Shown: piece after piece, positions 1-8,094 of the stretch
How positions within the stretch are numbered: position 1 is the stretch's first letter
How the letters are laid out: each line of letters begins with the position of its first letter
Source: Halorubrum vacuolatum
GTDB lineage: Archaea > Halobacteriota > Halobacteria > Halobacteriales > Haloferacaceae
Assembly (NCBI RefSeq): GCF_900188065.1
Contig: NZ_FZNQ01000011.1
Span: 1 to 64,000 of the forward strand
Length of the DNA stretch: 64,000 bases
Reading direction: 5' to 3'
Translations under genes and position numbers: made by a program
The notes under the pieces: generated by a model
Seen by the model: only the letters and a program-made list of their open reading frames with translations
Told to the model about the DNA's origin: nothing
Database searches by the model: none

Positions 1-99
1 GATATGAGTAACGGTCGTTTGGCAAGGCCAGTAGCCTACTTGTTCAACCAAACCTCGGGGCGTTTCGCACCGAACGAACAGGCGGGTTGCAAACCTTAA
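1..99 (+). pseudogene. C-terminal fragment of an IS200/IS605 (IS1341-type) TnpB
   Basis: A frame open from the left edge of the window runs 32 codons and ends with TAA at 97-99; its last residues are NEQAGCKP. About 50 bases after the stop comes a hairpin and the end sequence of an IS200/IS605 element, which is where the 3' end of tnpB normally lies. TnpB is the RNA-guided nuclease carried by these elements. The call rests on position and orientation, because the fragment is too short to show catalytic motifs. Whether the rest of the gene is intact lies outside the window. Confidence 0.5.
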
Positions 100-1022
100 T
101 ATCCCAACGCTCGGGAATCCTCGCGCTTCAGCGCGGGGAGGATGTCAAGACCGCGGCGTTACACGGCGATGAACTCAACGGCGTCAAGGTGTTACAGGAG
201 GCCGCAGCCCGGTACGATCCGGCCGAGATCGCCGGGACGCTCGTGTTGTTACACGTGGTCAACGTCCCCGGCTATCTCGCACAGCAGCGCTATATCCCCA
301 TCTACGACCAGGACCTGAATCGGTCGTTTCCGGGGAAGGAGCGTTCGAACACGGCCGAGCGGATCGCGAACGCGGTATATAAACGGTTCATCGAACCCTG
401 CGATTACGGCCTCGATTTTCATACCTCGACGCGGAACCGCACGACGATGTATCATGCACGGGCCGACATGACGGATCCGGAGGTGAACCGGATCGCGCGG
501 GCGTTCGGGGCGAACCTCATCCTGAGCGGGGAGGCCGACCCCGGCAGCCTTCGGTCGGTCGCGACGCGGAACGGCACGCCCACGATCACCATCGAGATGG
601 GGAAGGCCCACCGGTTCCAGCCGCCGCTCATCAAGCGCGCCCTCGACGGCGTCGAGTCCGTGCTCGCCGAACTCGGCGTGTTGCCCGGCGAGTCGGTCGA
701 CTGGCCCGGCTGGCGGCGGGTGATCGACTCCGCAAAGGAGAAAACGTGGCTCCGTGCCGACCGCGGCGGCCTCGTCGACATGCGATATGATCATCCGCTT
801 GTCTATGAGGGCGACGCAGTCTGCCGGATTTCCGATCACTTCTCCCGGGAGGAGACCGTCGTCAGGGCGCCGTTTACGGGCCTGCTCGTCGGCGTCCTCC
901 AGAATCCGGTCGCCGCGCCCGGGCACCCGCTCTGTCACCTCGTCGGCGTCGACGGCGAGACCCTCGCGGAGATCGAACGCGAGATCGAGACGGGCGAGTT
1001 CACGGAGGAACCCTGGGCCTGA
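87..1022 (+). pseudogene. Aspartoacylase/succinylglutamate desuccinylase family metallohydrolase, 5' end lost to an IS
   Basis: M14-like zinc hydrolase related to AstE/AspA. The zinc site is visible: HGDE (His and Glu ligands), DLNRSFPG, a third ligand in DFHTST and the catalytic-type Glu in TIEMG; the C-terminal part is the usual beta-rich domain. Family members normally have about 50 residues before HGDE. Here the open frame before HGDE is only the IS end, with a TTG at 87 inside the transposon, and homologous sequence begins near 150. The gene therefore looks beheaded by the insertion. Catalytic residues are all retained, so a fusion product from the TTG cannot be excluded. Substrate unknown. 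Confidence 0.7.
100..148 (+). mobile_element. Right end of an IS200/IS605-family element
   Basis: The stretch holds an 8-bp stem (119-126 with 131-138) around a TTCA loop, then AGGATGTCAA ending at 148. Imperfect palindromes followed by a TCAA cleavage site are the known form of IS200/IS605 right ends. The same arrangement occurs at 57353-57382. These elements make no target duplication, so base 149 is read as flanking DNA. The hairpin also has the form of the guide-RNA end used by TnpB, so an omega-RNA could end here (inference). Confidence 0.75.
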
Positions 1023-1077
1023 TCCGGCATCCTCCCGCCCTGATCCTACCGGCCATCATCCCGTCGGGATCGGTCGC

Positions 1078-2610
1078 TCACTCCGCTCGTTCGGCATCCG
1101 CCGTTTCGGTCACGACGCCCTCCGGCGCGGCGGTATCGGTCACGACGTTTTCGGTCCACGTCCCGCGGAGGAACCACGCGACCGTGATGATCGCTGCGCC
1201 GACATAGGAGATGGCGACGGCGTACCAGACGCCGACCACGCCCATTCCGACGACGGCGAGGAGGACGAAACCGATCGGGATGCGGAACACCCAGAGTTCG
1301 GTCGTCGAGAGCACCATCGCCGTGCGGGTGCTGCCGCTTCCCCGGATCCCGCCGAGGACGATCTGAAAGACCCCCAAGAACACGTATGCCGGGCCGGCGA
1401 TCCGGATGTACTGGGCACCGATCCCGATCACGTCGCCAGTCGCGACGCTCCCACCTGCATCGACATCGAGGAAGATCGCGACGATCCCCTCGGCGAAGGG
1501 GTATGCCGCGGCGATGACGGCGGCGAAGGCGGCGACGACGATGGCCGTGCTCATATATATCGTCCGTCTCGCCCGATCGACGTGGCCCGCCCCGAGGTTC
1601 TGGCCGACGACGGTTTCGGTCCCACGGGCGAGCCCGAGCGCCGGGAGGAACATCAGCGATGAGAGACGGTTGACGATCCCGTAGGCGGCGACCGCGTCGT
1701 CGCCGGCGAGCGCGATGATCACGGTGAGCGCGGCGATGCCACCGGCCCGAAGCCCCTGTTCGGCCGCGATGGGCGCGCCGATATCGAGGATCTGTCGAAC
1801 CGTCCCCGTCTCCAGCCGGAGGTCATGGACGGTGAGTTCGAGTCCGACCCGTCCGTCAAACAGCAGGTACAGACCGACCACCGCCGCGAGCCCGCGTGAG
1901 AACACCGTTGCGATGGCGGCCCCAGCGACCCCGTAGCCCGCGAAACCGGTCGCCTCGAACAGGGTCGCTTCAAGCGATTCCAGCCCGAGCCAGATGAAAA
2001 GCGGGTTGTCCTCGAAGCCCAGGATGAGGATCGGGTCGATGGCGACGTTGAGCATGACGCTTATAAACATGAGATACAGCGGCGTCCGCGTGTCTCCCCA
2101 GCCGCGCGAGAGCGCATCGAAGATGAAAAACCAGAACATAAACGAGATGCCGATGAAGATGATCCGCGTGTAACTCACCGCCATCTCGAACGGTGGGGTT
2201 CCGGGGGTCGCCCCGACGAGCGAGATGAGCGTCGGCGACAGGACGTAGCCGAGGATCGCGACGGCGACCGAGATGAGCGTCACGAACGAGAGGGTCTGCC
2301 CGGCGACGTGGTTCGACTTCGTGAAGTCCGCGGCACCCTTGTATTGGGCGACGAGCACGGTTCCGGCGACAGTGAACCCACCGCCGACGCTCACCATCAG
2401 AAAGACGATGGCCCAGGAGTACGAGAGCGCGGCGACCGGGTCACCGCCGAGCTGGCCGACCCAGAAGGTGTCCGCGAGGTTGTATCCGACCTGGAGGAGC
2501 TGTGAGAGGACGATCGGCGTCGAGAGGATCATCAGGGGTTTAAAAAGGGCCCCGTCGGTGACGTTCACCGAACGGTCCGTTCGCTTCCCCTCTGATCCCG
2601 CTGCATCCAT
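1078..2610 (-). CDS. MATE family efflux transporter
   Basis: A polytopic membrane protein of about 510 residues with twelve predicted helices in two MatE halves. The first begins around residue 20 (LSTPIVLSQLLQVGYNLADT) and the second near residue 270. Known MATE proteins export cationic drugs or metabolites using sodium or protons. An upstream TTG at 2631 would add seven residues encoded by a palindrome, so the ATG at 2610 is preferred: a TATA-like box at about 2636-2643 fits a leaderless start there. A perfect 18-bp palindrome between the two suggests repression by a TetR-type protein. No regulator gene is adjacent. A second, only distantly similar MATE gene lies at 49039. Confidence 0.85.
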   Translation of the reverse strand: MDAAGSEGKRTDRSVNVTDGALFKPLMILSTPIVLSQLLQVGYNLADTFWVGQLGGDPVAALSYSWAIVFLMVSVGGGFTVAGTVLVAQYKGAADFTKSNHVAGQTLSFVTLISVAVAILGYVLSPTLISLVGATPGTPPFEMAVSYTRIIFIGISFMFWFFIFDALSRGWGDTRTPLYLMFISVMLNVAIDPILILGFEDNPLFIWLGLESLEATLFEATGFAGYGVAGAAIATVFSRGLAAVVGLYLLFDGRVGLELTVHDLRLETGTVRQILDIGAPIAAEQGLRAGGIAALTVIIALAGDDAVAAYGIVNRLSSLMFLPALGLARGTETVVGQNLGAGHVDRARRTIYMSTAIVVAAFAAVIAAAYPFAEGIVAIFLDVDAGGSVATGDVIGIGAQYIRIAGPAYVFLGVFQIVLGGIRGSGSTRTAMVLSTTELWVFRIPIGFVLLAVVGMGVVGVWYAVAISYVGAAIITVAWFLRGTWTENVVTDTAAPEGVVTETADAERAE

Positions 2611-2612
2611 CC

Positions 2613-2630
2613 TGACTGAACGTTCAGTCA
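2613..2630. promoter_or_regulatory. Perfect 18-bp palindrome, probable TetR-type operator
   Basis: TGACTGAACGTTCAGTCA reads the same on both strands and sits between a TATA-like element (2636-2643) and the ATG of the MATE gene at 2610, where a bound repressor would block initiation. A weaker related inverted repeat, GAACGG-T-CCGTTC, lies inside the gene near 2569-2581. Palindromes of this form are commonly bound by TetR/AcrR-family repressors; the specific regulator is not in view. Confidence 0.6.
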
Positions 2631-2836
2631 AGGTGAGTATATCGATTGCGATCGACTGTGCATCGGCCGCCGCGACAGGCGTGCTTTGTGCACACGTTTC
2701 TCGAAGTGGTGTTTATATACGACAGACTCCACCCTAGACCGTGATGCGACGCATATTCACCGGTTGCGAGAGAGCAACTGGGTCGTCCGATAGACACCAA
2801 TTCACGACGATCGAACCGACGACGAGACGGTGAAGA

Positions 2837-3502
2837 ATGAACACGCAGGCACGATTTGGAATCGCCGTTGGATTGGTCGTTGTTTCAGCGATCGTGAGCG
2901 TCATTGCAGCCCCTGAGTTGCCCGATCACGTCGTCTCACACTGAAACGCTGCAGGCGAGCCGAGTGGCACGATGCCGAGGGAGACTGCACTCTGGGCGAT
3001 ACCGGCGGTTAGTGCGGGATTGCTCGCGCTGTTCGCGCTTATTCCCCGAATCGATCCGCTTCGTGGGAACATCGAGGCGTTCCGCGCCGAATATGACTGG
3101 TTCATCGTCATCTTCACGGCCTTCCTCGCTGCTATTCATGTCGGCATTCTCGCGTTCAACCTCGGCTATGAATTTGACATGATCTCGCTGATCCTGATTG
3201 GTATCGCCGGCCTCTTTTATTACTGCGGGGTGCTGCTCTCGAAGGCGAAACAGAACTGGTTCGTCGGGATCCGGACGCCGTGGACGCTCACCAGCGAGGT
3301 GGTGTGGGACCGAACTCATGCGCTTGGCGCGAAACTGTTCAAGCTGACAGCTGTTCTCGCGGCGATCGGCGCCTTCGCGAACGAGTATGCAATCTACTTG
3401 CTTGTCATTCCATTACTGGCGACGGTGGTGATCACCATTGCCTACTCATATTACGTCTATCAGCAACTGGAGAGCGAAGGGACGAATTCGGGATCGGCGT
3501 AG
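2837..3502 (+). pseudogene. SdpI/DUF1648 family membrane protein interrupted by an in-frame TGA
   Basis: Two stretches in one reading frame together match the SdpI family. The first (2837-2941) encodes a start and helix ending ELPDHVVSH; after TGA at 2942-2944 the frame continues NAAGEPSG and then three or four more helices to 3502. The family motif at this point is normally HWNAxGxPDG, so the TGA replaces the conserved Trp codon TGG by one base. SdpI proteins are membrane proteins named for toxin immunity in Bacillus; their archaeal role is unknown. An internal ATG at 2972 could give a 176-residue shortened protein without the first helix. A sequencing error is the alternative to a real nonsense mutation. 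Confidence 0.8.
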
Positions 3503-3610
3503 CCGCGTACAAGCATTGGAGGCCGGTCTCGGACAAAACTCCGCCCGGGTGGACTGACCCGAGGTGTTTTTGATGCGCCCCAAAAAAGGATGTGAACGGT
3601 GAACACGTGA

Positions 3611-5365
3611 ATGGTCGAAGTCGGGCTCGCAAGCGACGTGGCGATCATCCTCGTGGCCGCCGCGTTCGCCGGCATCCTCGCGGTTAGACTCGGCCAGCCG
3701 ACCATCATCGGCTACATCCTCACGGGCGTCGTGATCGGTCCGGTTGGGGTGGGAATCGTCGAACCGAGCCTCATTACGGAGGCGATGGCGGAACTCGGTC
3801 TCGCGTTTCTGTTGTTCTTACTCGGGATCAAGATGCGGATCAGCGAGATCCGTCATCTCATCGCCCCGATCGTGAAGATATCGATCCCACAGATGGCGGC
3901 GATCGGGCTGATCGGCTTCGGCCTGGCCGCCCTCCTGCCGTTCACGTTCGAACAATCGGTGATCATCGGCTTGGCGGTCATGTACAGCTCGACCGCAGTC
4001 GTGATCAAGATGCTCAACGACAAGGGCGAAGCGACCTCGTTACACGGCAAGATCGACGTCGGCATCCTCCTCGCACAGGACATCGTCGTCGTCATCATCC
4101 TCGCCGTGTTGGCCGCGGGCCGCCCGGAAGGTATCGGCGACGTCGCGACCTCGCTCGGGATCGTGTTGGTGCTCGTTACGGCCACGACGGCCGCCGCGAT
4201 CGCCGCCTCCAGATACCTGTTACCGTCGCTTTTCAGGCGGATTGCCGAGGATACGACGTTGTTTTTCCTCGTCGCCATCTCGTGGCTCTTCATCTTCGTG
4301 CTCGTCTCCGATCAGGTCGACGTGTTGTTGGCTCCCGTGGGCATCGAGGCGTACCTCTCCGTCGAGATGGGGGCGTTCCTCGCCGGACTCGCCATCGCAC
4401 AGCTACCCTACAGCAAGGACCTTCAGGGCCGGGTCAACCCGCTCACGGACCTGTTCGTGATGGTCTTTTTCGTCTCCGTCGCGCTGGATTTCGAGGCCGC
4501 GGATCTCCTCGCATACTGGCAGGAGGCGATTGTCGTCGCCGTGGCGCTGATGATCGCCAAGTTCGTCGTCTTCTTCGCGCTGTTGAACTGGCAACGGTTC
4601 GACCTCGAAACGACGTTCCTCGGCAGCGTGGGGATGCTCCAGGTGAGCGAGTTCGGGATCGTCGTCGCCGTCGCCGCCGCCGAGAGCGACCCGCCGTTTA
4701 TCGGCACCGAAGAGCTCGGATTCATTACACTCGTGGCGCTCATGACGATGAGCGTCTCGGTGTATTTCATCCAGTACAACCAGCAGCTTTTCGAGCGGGT
4801 CGAACCGTACCTCACGCGGTTCGAACAGTCCGATCCCGTCAAGCCGGCCGGTACGGACCACAAAAACCACGTGCTCGTGATCGGCTACGACGAGATCACC
4901 CGCCGGGCGATCCGTATCCTCGAAGCACAGTACGACGACATCGTCGTCGTCGACCGCAACGTCGAACACATCAAGGCGGTCGAGGGGGCGGGTTACGAGG
5001 CGCTCTTCGGCGACTTCAAGTACGCGAAGATCCGAAAGGATGCCGGCGTCGCCTACGCCGATTTCATCTTCTCCTCGTCGGTCCAACTCGAGATCAACGA
5101 GATCCTCTTAGAGGAGGCGAGCGAGGAGACGACCGTGTTCGTCGAGGCCGCCACGACGGAGCAGGCCGATCGGCTCTACGACCTCGGTGCCGACTACGTC
5201 ATCATGGCCCCACAGCTGAGCGTCGTGCAGTTCATCGAGTACCTCCGTGCCTATTTCTCGGATCGCTCGACGTTCGAGCGGGCGGTCGCTGCGGACATGG
5301 AGCTGTTGGAAAGCGGACTGCTGTTTCCGGAGATGAAAGACCGCGGAGGTGAGGATAATGACTGA
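3611..5365 (+). CDS. CPA2-type cation/proton antiporter with RCK domain (copy 1)
   Basis: 584 residues. About 390 residues form a Na+/H+ exchanger (KefB/CPA2) membrane domain of 12-13 helices, followed by a TrkA-N (RCK) domain at about 419-540. Such proteins exchange K+ or Na+ for protons across the cytoplasmic membrane and are gated by nucleotide binding to the RCK domain. The RCK glycine loop, normally GxGxxG, reads VIGYDEITRR here, so dinucleotide binding is probably weakened or changed, while the acidic strand-2 end (VVDRN) is kept. The stop overlaps the ATG of a second antiporter gene by 8 bases, so the two are cotranscribed and possibly form a heteromer. Confidence 0.85.
   Translation: MVEVGLASDVAIILVAAAFAGILAVRLGQPTIIGYILTGVVIGPVGVGIVEPSLITEAMAELGLAFLLFLLGIKMRISEIRHLIAPIVKISIPQMAAIGLIGFGLAALLPFTFEQSVIIGLAVMYSSTAVVIKMLNDKGEATSLHGKIDVGILLAQDIVVVIILAVLAAGRPEGIGDVATSLGIVLVLVTATTAAAIAASRYLLPSLFRRIAEDTTLFFLVAISWLFIFVLVSDQVDVLLAPVGIEAYLSVEMGAFLAGLAIAQLPYSKDLQGRVNPLTDLFVMVFFVSVALDFEAADLLAYWQEAIVVAVALMIAKFVVFFALLNWQRFDLETTFLGSVGMLQVSEFGIVVAVAAAESDPPFIGTEELGFITLVALMTMSVSVYFIQYNQQLFERVEPYLTRFEQSDPVKPAGTDHKNHVLVIGYDEITRRAIRILEAQYDDIVVVDRNVEHIKAVEGAGYEALFGDFKYAKIRKDAGVAYADFIFSSSVQLEINEILLEEASEETTVFVEAATTEQADRLYDLGADYVIMAPQLSVVQFIEYLRAYFSDRSTFERAVAADMELLESGLLFPEMKDRGGEDND
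5345..5352 (+). promoter_or_regulatory. Shine-Dalgarno sequence for the second antiporter
   Basis: GGAGGTGA matches the archaeal anti-Shine-Dalgarno complement and ends 5 bases before the ATG at 5358. It decides the start against the in-frame GTG at 5349, which lies inside the site. It lies in the 3' end of the first antiporter gene and supports reinitiation within one operon. Confidence 0.75.
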
Positions 5366-7160
5366 CGTCTCGCTGCTCACAGCGCTCGCGATCCTGTTCG
5401 TGATCATCGGACCGCTCCTGCTCATTGCCCGAAGCTTACGCCTTTCGGTCGTCCCCTCGCTCATCCTCGCGGGATTGATCGTCGGCCAACTCGGAATCAT
5501 CGATGAGGAGCTCATGCTCGAACTCGCTCGGCTCGGGATCGCGTTCCTGATCTTCGCGTTCAGCGTACAGATCCACACGGAGCGGGTCCGTACGACCGTT
5601 TCCGATACGGAAGTGGTGGCGATCGTTCAGGCACTCGTGTTGGGGGCGCTGGGTGTCGTTTTCGCGCTCGGGATCGGGATCACACTGGAACTGGGCCTCC
5701 TCGCTAACGTCGGCTTCGAGGGGACGTTGGGGATCGAACAGGCGCTGTTCGTCGGGATCGCGGCGGCGCTCTCCTCGACGATCGTCGGCACCGCGCTGTT
5801 CGCGAAGGGACAGTCGGACATCGTTCACGACTATCTCTCCGCCGAGATCGACTCGTTCAACGACCTGCTGGCAGTGATCATTTTGCTCGTTGTGAGCGCC
5901 GGCGTCTTCACGCTGGAACCGATCGCGACACAGCTCGGATACGGCGTGATCCTCTTTGCGGCGGCGGTGATCGTGAATCGATACTTCTTCGGGGTCATCG
6001 AGCTGCTCACCGGCGGCTCCGATGAATCGATGCTCATCAGCATCGTCGCGCTGTTGATCGTCTTCCTCGCGGCGGCGGAGTTCCTCGAGACGTCTATCGT
6101 CGTCGGCGCGTTCGCCGCCGGCCTCGCCGTCAGGGACAACCCGGTCACCTACTCGGAGGTCTTCAACGGGCTGACTTCGATCCGACAGTTCTTCGTCGCG
6201 ATCTTCTTTGCGACCGTCGGTGCGCTGGTGACGCTTCCCGCGCCGGGAGCCGTCATCGCCACCCCGGCCGAGACGCTCTCGCCGTTCCTGCCCGTTGCCG
6301 CCCTCGCGTTCGGGCTTGTCGTCTTGACGGTTATCGTCAAACCGATCGTCACGGTGGCGTTGCTCGTGTACAACGGCTACGATCGGCGCTCCGCGACGGT
6401 CGCGGGGCTCGATATGGACCACGTCGGCGAATTCAGTATCATCGTCGCTATCGAGGCGCTCATCCTCGGGTTGTTGATCGAGCCGGTGTTCGAGGCGATT
6501 ATCCTCGCGGCCGCGGTGTCGATGCTGCTTTCGAACCTCACACAGACGTATGCAGAAGACATCTATCGGGCGATGCTCGATCGGGGGTGGCTCGGGCGAC
6601 CGTATCACAACGTCGACGACTGGCACACCGTTCCCGAAGGGATCACGGACCACGTCGTCATCGTCGGCTACGGTCGACAGGGCCGACGGCTCGCACAGTT
6701 CTGTGAGGAGATCGATCAGCCGTACGTCGTGATCGAGAACAACCCACAGGCGCTCTCTGCCCTCCGTGATGAGTGTGCGGCATACGTGCTCGGCGATGCG
6801 ATCGAACCGGAGACGGTTGAGGTGGCGAACTACGATCGCGCACGCCTCATCATCTCGACGGCCGAGCTGCCGGCGCTGACGGACTACTTCCTCTCGCTGA
6901 GCGACACCGTCGACGTGATCGTCCGGACCCGAGAGCTGCCGATGGCTGCCGAACTCCTCGAACGCGGTGCGACCTATGTCATCGTGCCGGACTTGCTTGC
7001 GGCCGATCAGCTCGCCTCCCGCCTTGAAGGGCTTTTAGATGGGACGTATGGGCCCGAGGAGATCCGTTCGGTCGGGCTCGAAGCGCTTGGCGTCGGGGAC
7101 ACAGCGCCCCACCCGTCCAGTACGGACCTGCCCACACAGACTGACGATTCCGAAGTGTAA
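5358..7160 (+). CDS. CPA2-type cation/proton antiporter with RCK domains (copy 2)
   Basis: 600 residues: a 12-13 helix Na+/H+ exchanger domain (about 1-400), then a TrkA-N domain from about 433 with an intact nucleotide loop, VIVGYGRQGRR, and the acidic VIENN after strand 2. A short tail follows without a clear TrkA-C domain. Membrane sequence and order match the gene just upstream, so the pair arose by duplication, but only this copy keeps the canonical glycine motif. The start overlaps the upstream stop by 8 bases and has its own Shine-Dalgarno sequence. Expected role: K+/Na+ and pH homeostasis under high salt. The transported ion cannot be read from sequence. Confidence 0.85.
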   Translation: MTDVSLLTALAILFVIIGPLLLIARSLRLSVVPSLILAGLIVGQLGIIDEELMLELARLGIAFLIFAFSVQIHTERVRTTVSDTEVVAIVQALVLGALGVVFALGIGITLELGLLANVGFEGTLGIEQALFVGIAAALSSTIVGTALFAKGQSDIVHDYLSAEIDSFNDLLAVIILLVVSAGVFTLEPIATQLGYGVILFAAAVIVNRYFFGVIELLTGGSDESMLISIVALLIVFLAAAEFLETSIVVGAFAAGLAVRDNPVTYSEVFNGLTSIRQFFVAIFFATVGALVTLPAPGAVIATPAETLSPFLPVAALAFGLVVLTVIVKPIVTVALLVYNGYDRRSATVAGLDMDHVGEFSIIVAIEALILGLLIEPVFEAIILAAAVSMLLSNLTQTYAEDIYRAMLDRGWLGRPYHNVDDWHTVPEGITDHVVIVGYGRQGRRLAQFCEEIDQPYVVIENNPQALSALRDECAAYVLGDAIEPETVEVANYDRARLIISTAELPALTDYFLSLSDTVDVIVRTRELPMAAELLERGATYVIVPDLLAADQLASRLEGLLDGTYGPEEIRSVGLEALGVGDTAPHPSSTDLPTQTDDSEV

Positions 7161-7170
7161 CGGTCGTGAT

Positions 7171-7485
7171 TCAGCTGTCAACAGCCGAGACGTTCGAGGC
7201 GACCCAGTCGGCGAACGCTTCGGGTACGTCAGACTCCTTGAATCGCTCGATACACGGGACGTCGTGCGGGTGGAGCTCCTCGATCGCTTCCCGTAGAGCC
7301 GGGTAGGCGTCGGCGGTCGTCTTGATAAGCAGTATCCGCTCCGATTCGCTGTGGACCGCGCCGTCCCAGCGGTAGGTCGACTCGCAGTCAACGACGTTGA
7401 CGCAGGCGGCGAGACGCCGTTCGACGAGGGTTTCGGCGAGTTCGTCGGCGTCCCCCTCCGGAGCGGTGACGTAGACGGTCGTCAC
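7171..7485 (-). CDS. cutA: Divalent-cation tolerance protein CutA
   Basis: 104 residues from the GTG at 7485 (VTTVYVTAP). Family motifs are present: the start strand, RRLAACVNVV, the aromatic SxYRW, and LHPHDVPCI followed by FADWV. CutA forms a trimer with a ferredoxin-like fold and is linked to copper and other divalent-metal tolerance, though its exact biochemistry is unsettled. An open frame extends to 7527 but the extra residues have no family counterpart. The GTG overlaps the stop of the zinc-finger gene upstream as GTGA, so translation is probably coupled. Confidence 0.9.
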   Translation of the reverse strand: MTTVYVTAPEGDADELAETLVERRLAACVNVVDCESTYRWDGAVHSESERILLIKTTADAYPALREAIEELHPHDVPCIERFKESDVPEAFADWVASNVSAVDS

Positions 7486-7655
7486 GGGCGCTCCGTTATC
7501 GGGACGAAGGTCCCGTTGATGTCCCACTCGTGGAGGCAGTAGATTTGGCCGGCGTCCTCATCGATCCGCCACCCTTCAACGGCGTCATCCCATCGTTCGC
7601 TCCGCCCACATCGCTCACAGGTCCGCTCGGTTGGGGGGGTGATACGCACGCCCAT
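7482..7655 (-). CDS. Small HEWDINGT-type zinc-finger protein
   Basis: 57 residues. It contains a CxxC pair (CERCGR) near residue 13 and a second half with Cys-His in YCLHEWDINGTF. The HEWDINGT signature marks a family of small haloarchaeal zinc-finger proteins of unknown function. A strong TATA box 22-33 bases upstream (7677-7688) places the transcription start at or next to the ATG, so the mRNA is leaderless. The stop codon TGA shares bases with the GTG start of cutA, suggesting a two-gene operon and a possible shared metal theme. Confidence 0.85.
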   Translation of the reverse strand: MGVRITPPTERTCERCGRSERWDDAVEGWRIDEDAGQIYCLHEWDINGTFVPITERP

Positions 7656-7676
7656 AGGTGTATGCAGGACCAGCGA

Positions 7677-7688
7677 GATATATAAGCG
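7677..7688 (-). promoter_or_regulatory. TATA box for the zinc-finger/cutA operon
   Basis: On the minus strand this reads CGCTTATATATC. Its centre is about 27 bases before the ATG at 7655, the normal archaeal TATA-to-start distance for a leaderless transcript. Confidence 0.7.
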
Positions 7689-7850
7689 TGTCCTGACCGC
7701 TTGGCGGCTCGGTCGGGATGTTCTTGCCGTACTGCCTATCGTTTGTCCACATATTCAGCTAGAATCAAACGATCAAAAATATAATTGGTATAAACATAGA
7801 TGTTCAATATCAGGGCGGGACTTATATTCGTTTGTATGTAATCTCCCCCC

Positions 7851-8006
7851 ATGACACGGAACCTCACATCGATCGATCCGTACAGTCCCTCGACGGGGTA
7901 CTACGAGTGTCGTCTGTGTTCGTTCCGGTTGCGTTCGGATGACCGAGTGGAGCGCTGTCCCGAGTGTGGCGGCGCGGTTCGGAACATCGCGGTCCCGCGC
8001 GAGTGA
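7851..8006 (+). CDS. Small rubrerythrin-like zinc-ribbon protein (DUF7129-type)
   Basis: 51 residues with two cysteine pairs, YECRLCSF and RCPECGG, forming a rubredoxin-like metal knuckle, and the ending VRNIAVPRE typical of small haloarchaeal rubrerythrin-like proteins. Function unknown; metal binding is inferred from the cysteines. A TATA-like TTATATT at 7822-7828 precedes the ATG by about 26 bases, consistent with a leaderless mRNA. The 195-base gap between this gene and the divergent zinc-finger gene is AT-rich and holds both promoters. Confidence 0.75.
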   Translation: MTRNLTSIDPYSPSTGYYECRLCSFRLRSDDRVERCPECGGAVRNIAVPRE

Positions 8007-8094
8007 CGAAGACGCGGGAAACCAAAATGCCGCCAGGTCGGTCGAGGGGTGACGAGGCCGGCCGTTTCGGGCGACGGCGGTCGTCGGCCGTCCA

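Noticed and set aside
2611-2631. TTG start for the MATE gene at 2631
   Set aside because: The added codons are exactly the palindrome, and the ATG at 2610 fits the TATA spacing for a leaderless start.
2942-2944. TGA read as selenocysteine or pyrrolysine in the SdpI-family gene
   Set aside because: TGA replaces a conserved Trp, not Cys, no SECIS-like structure is evident nearby, and selenocysteine use is not known in haloarchaea.
5436-6653. Open frame of about 400 codons antisense to the second antiporter
   Set aside because: It is Arg/Asp/Glu-rich low-complexity translation created by codon bias of the real gene; no motif, start signal or homology.
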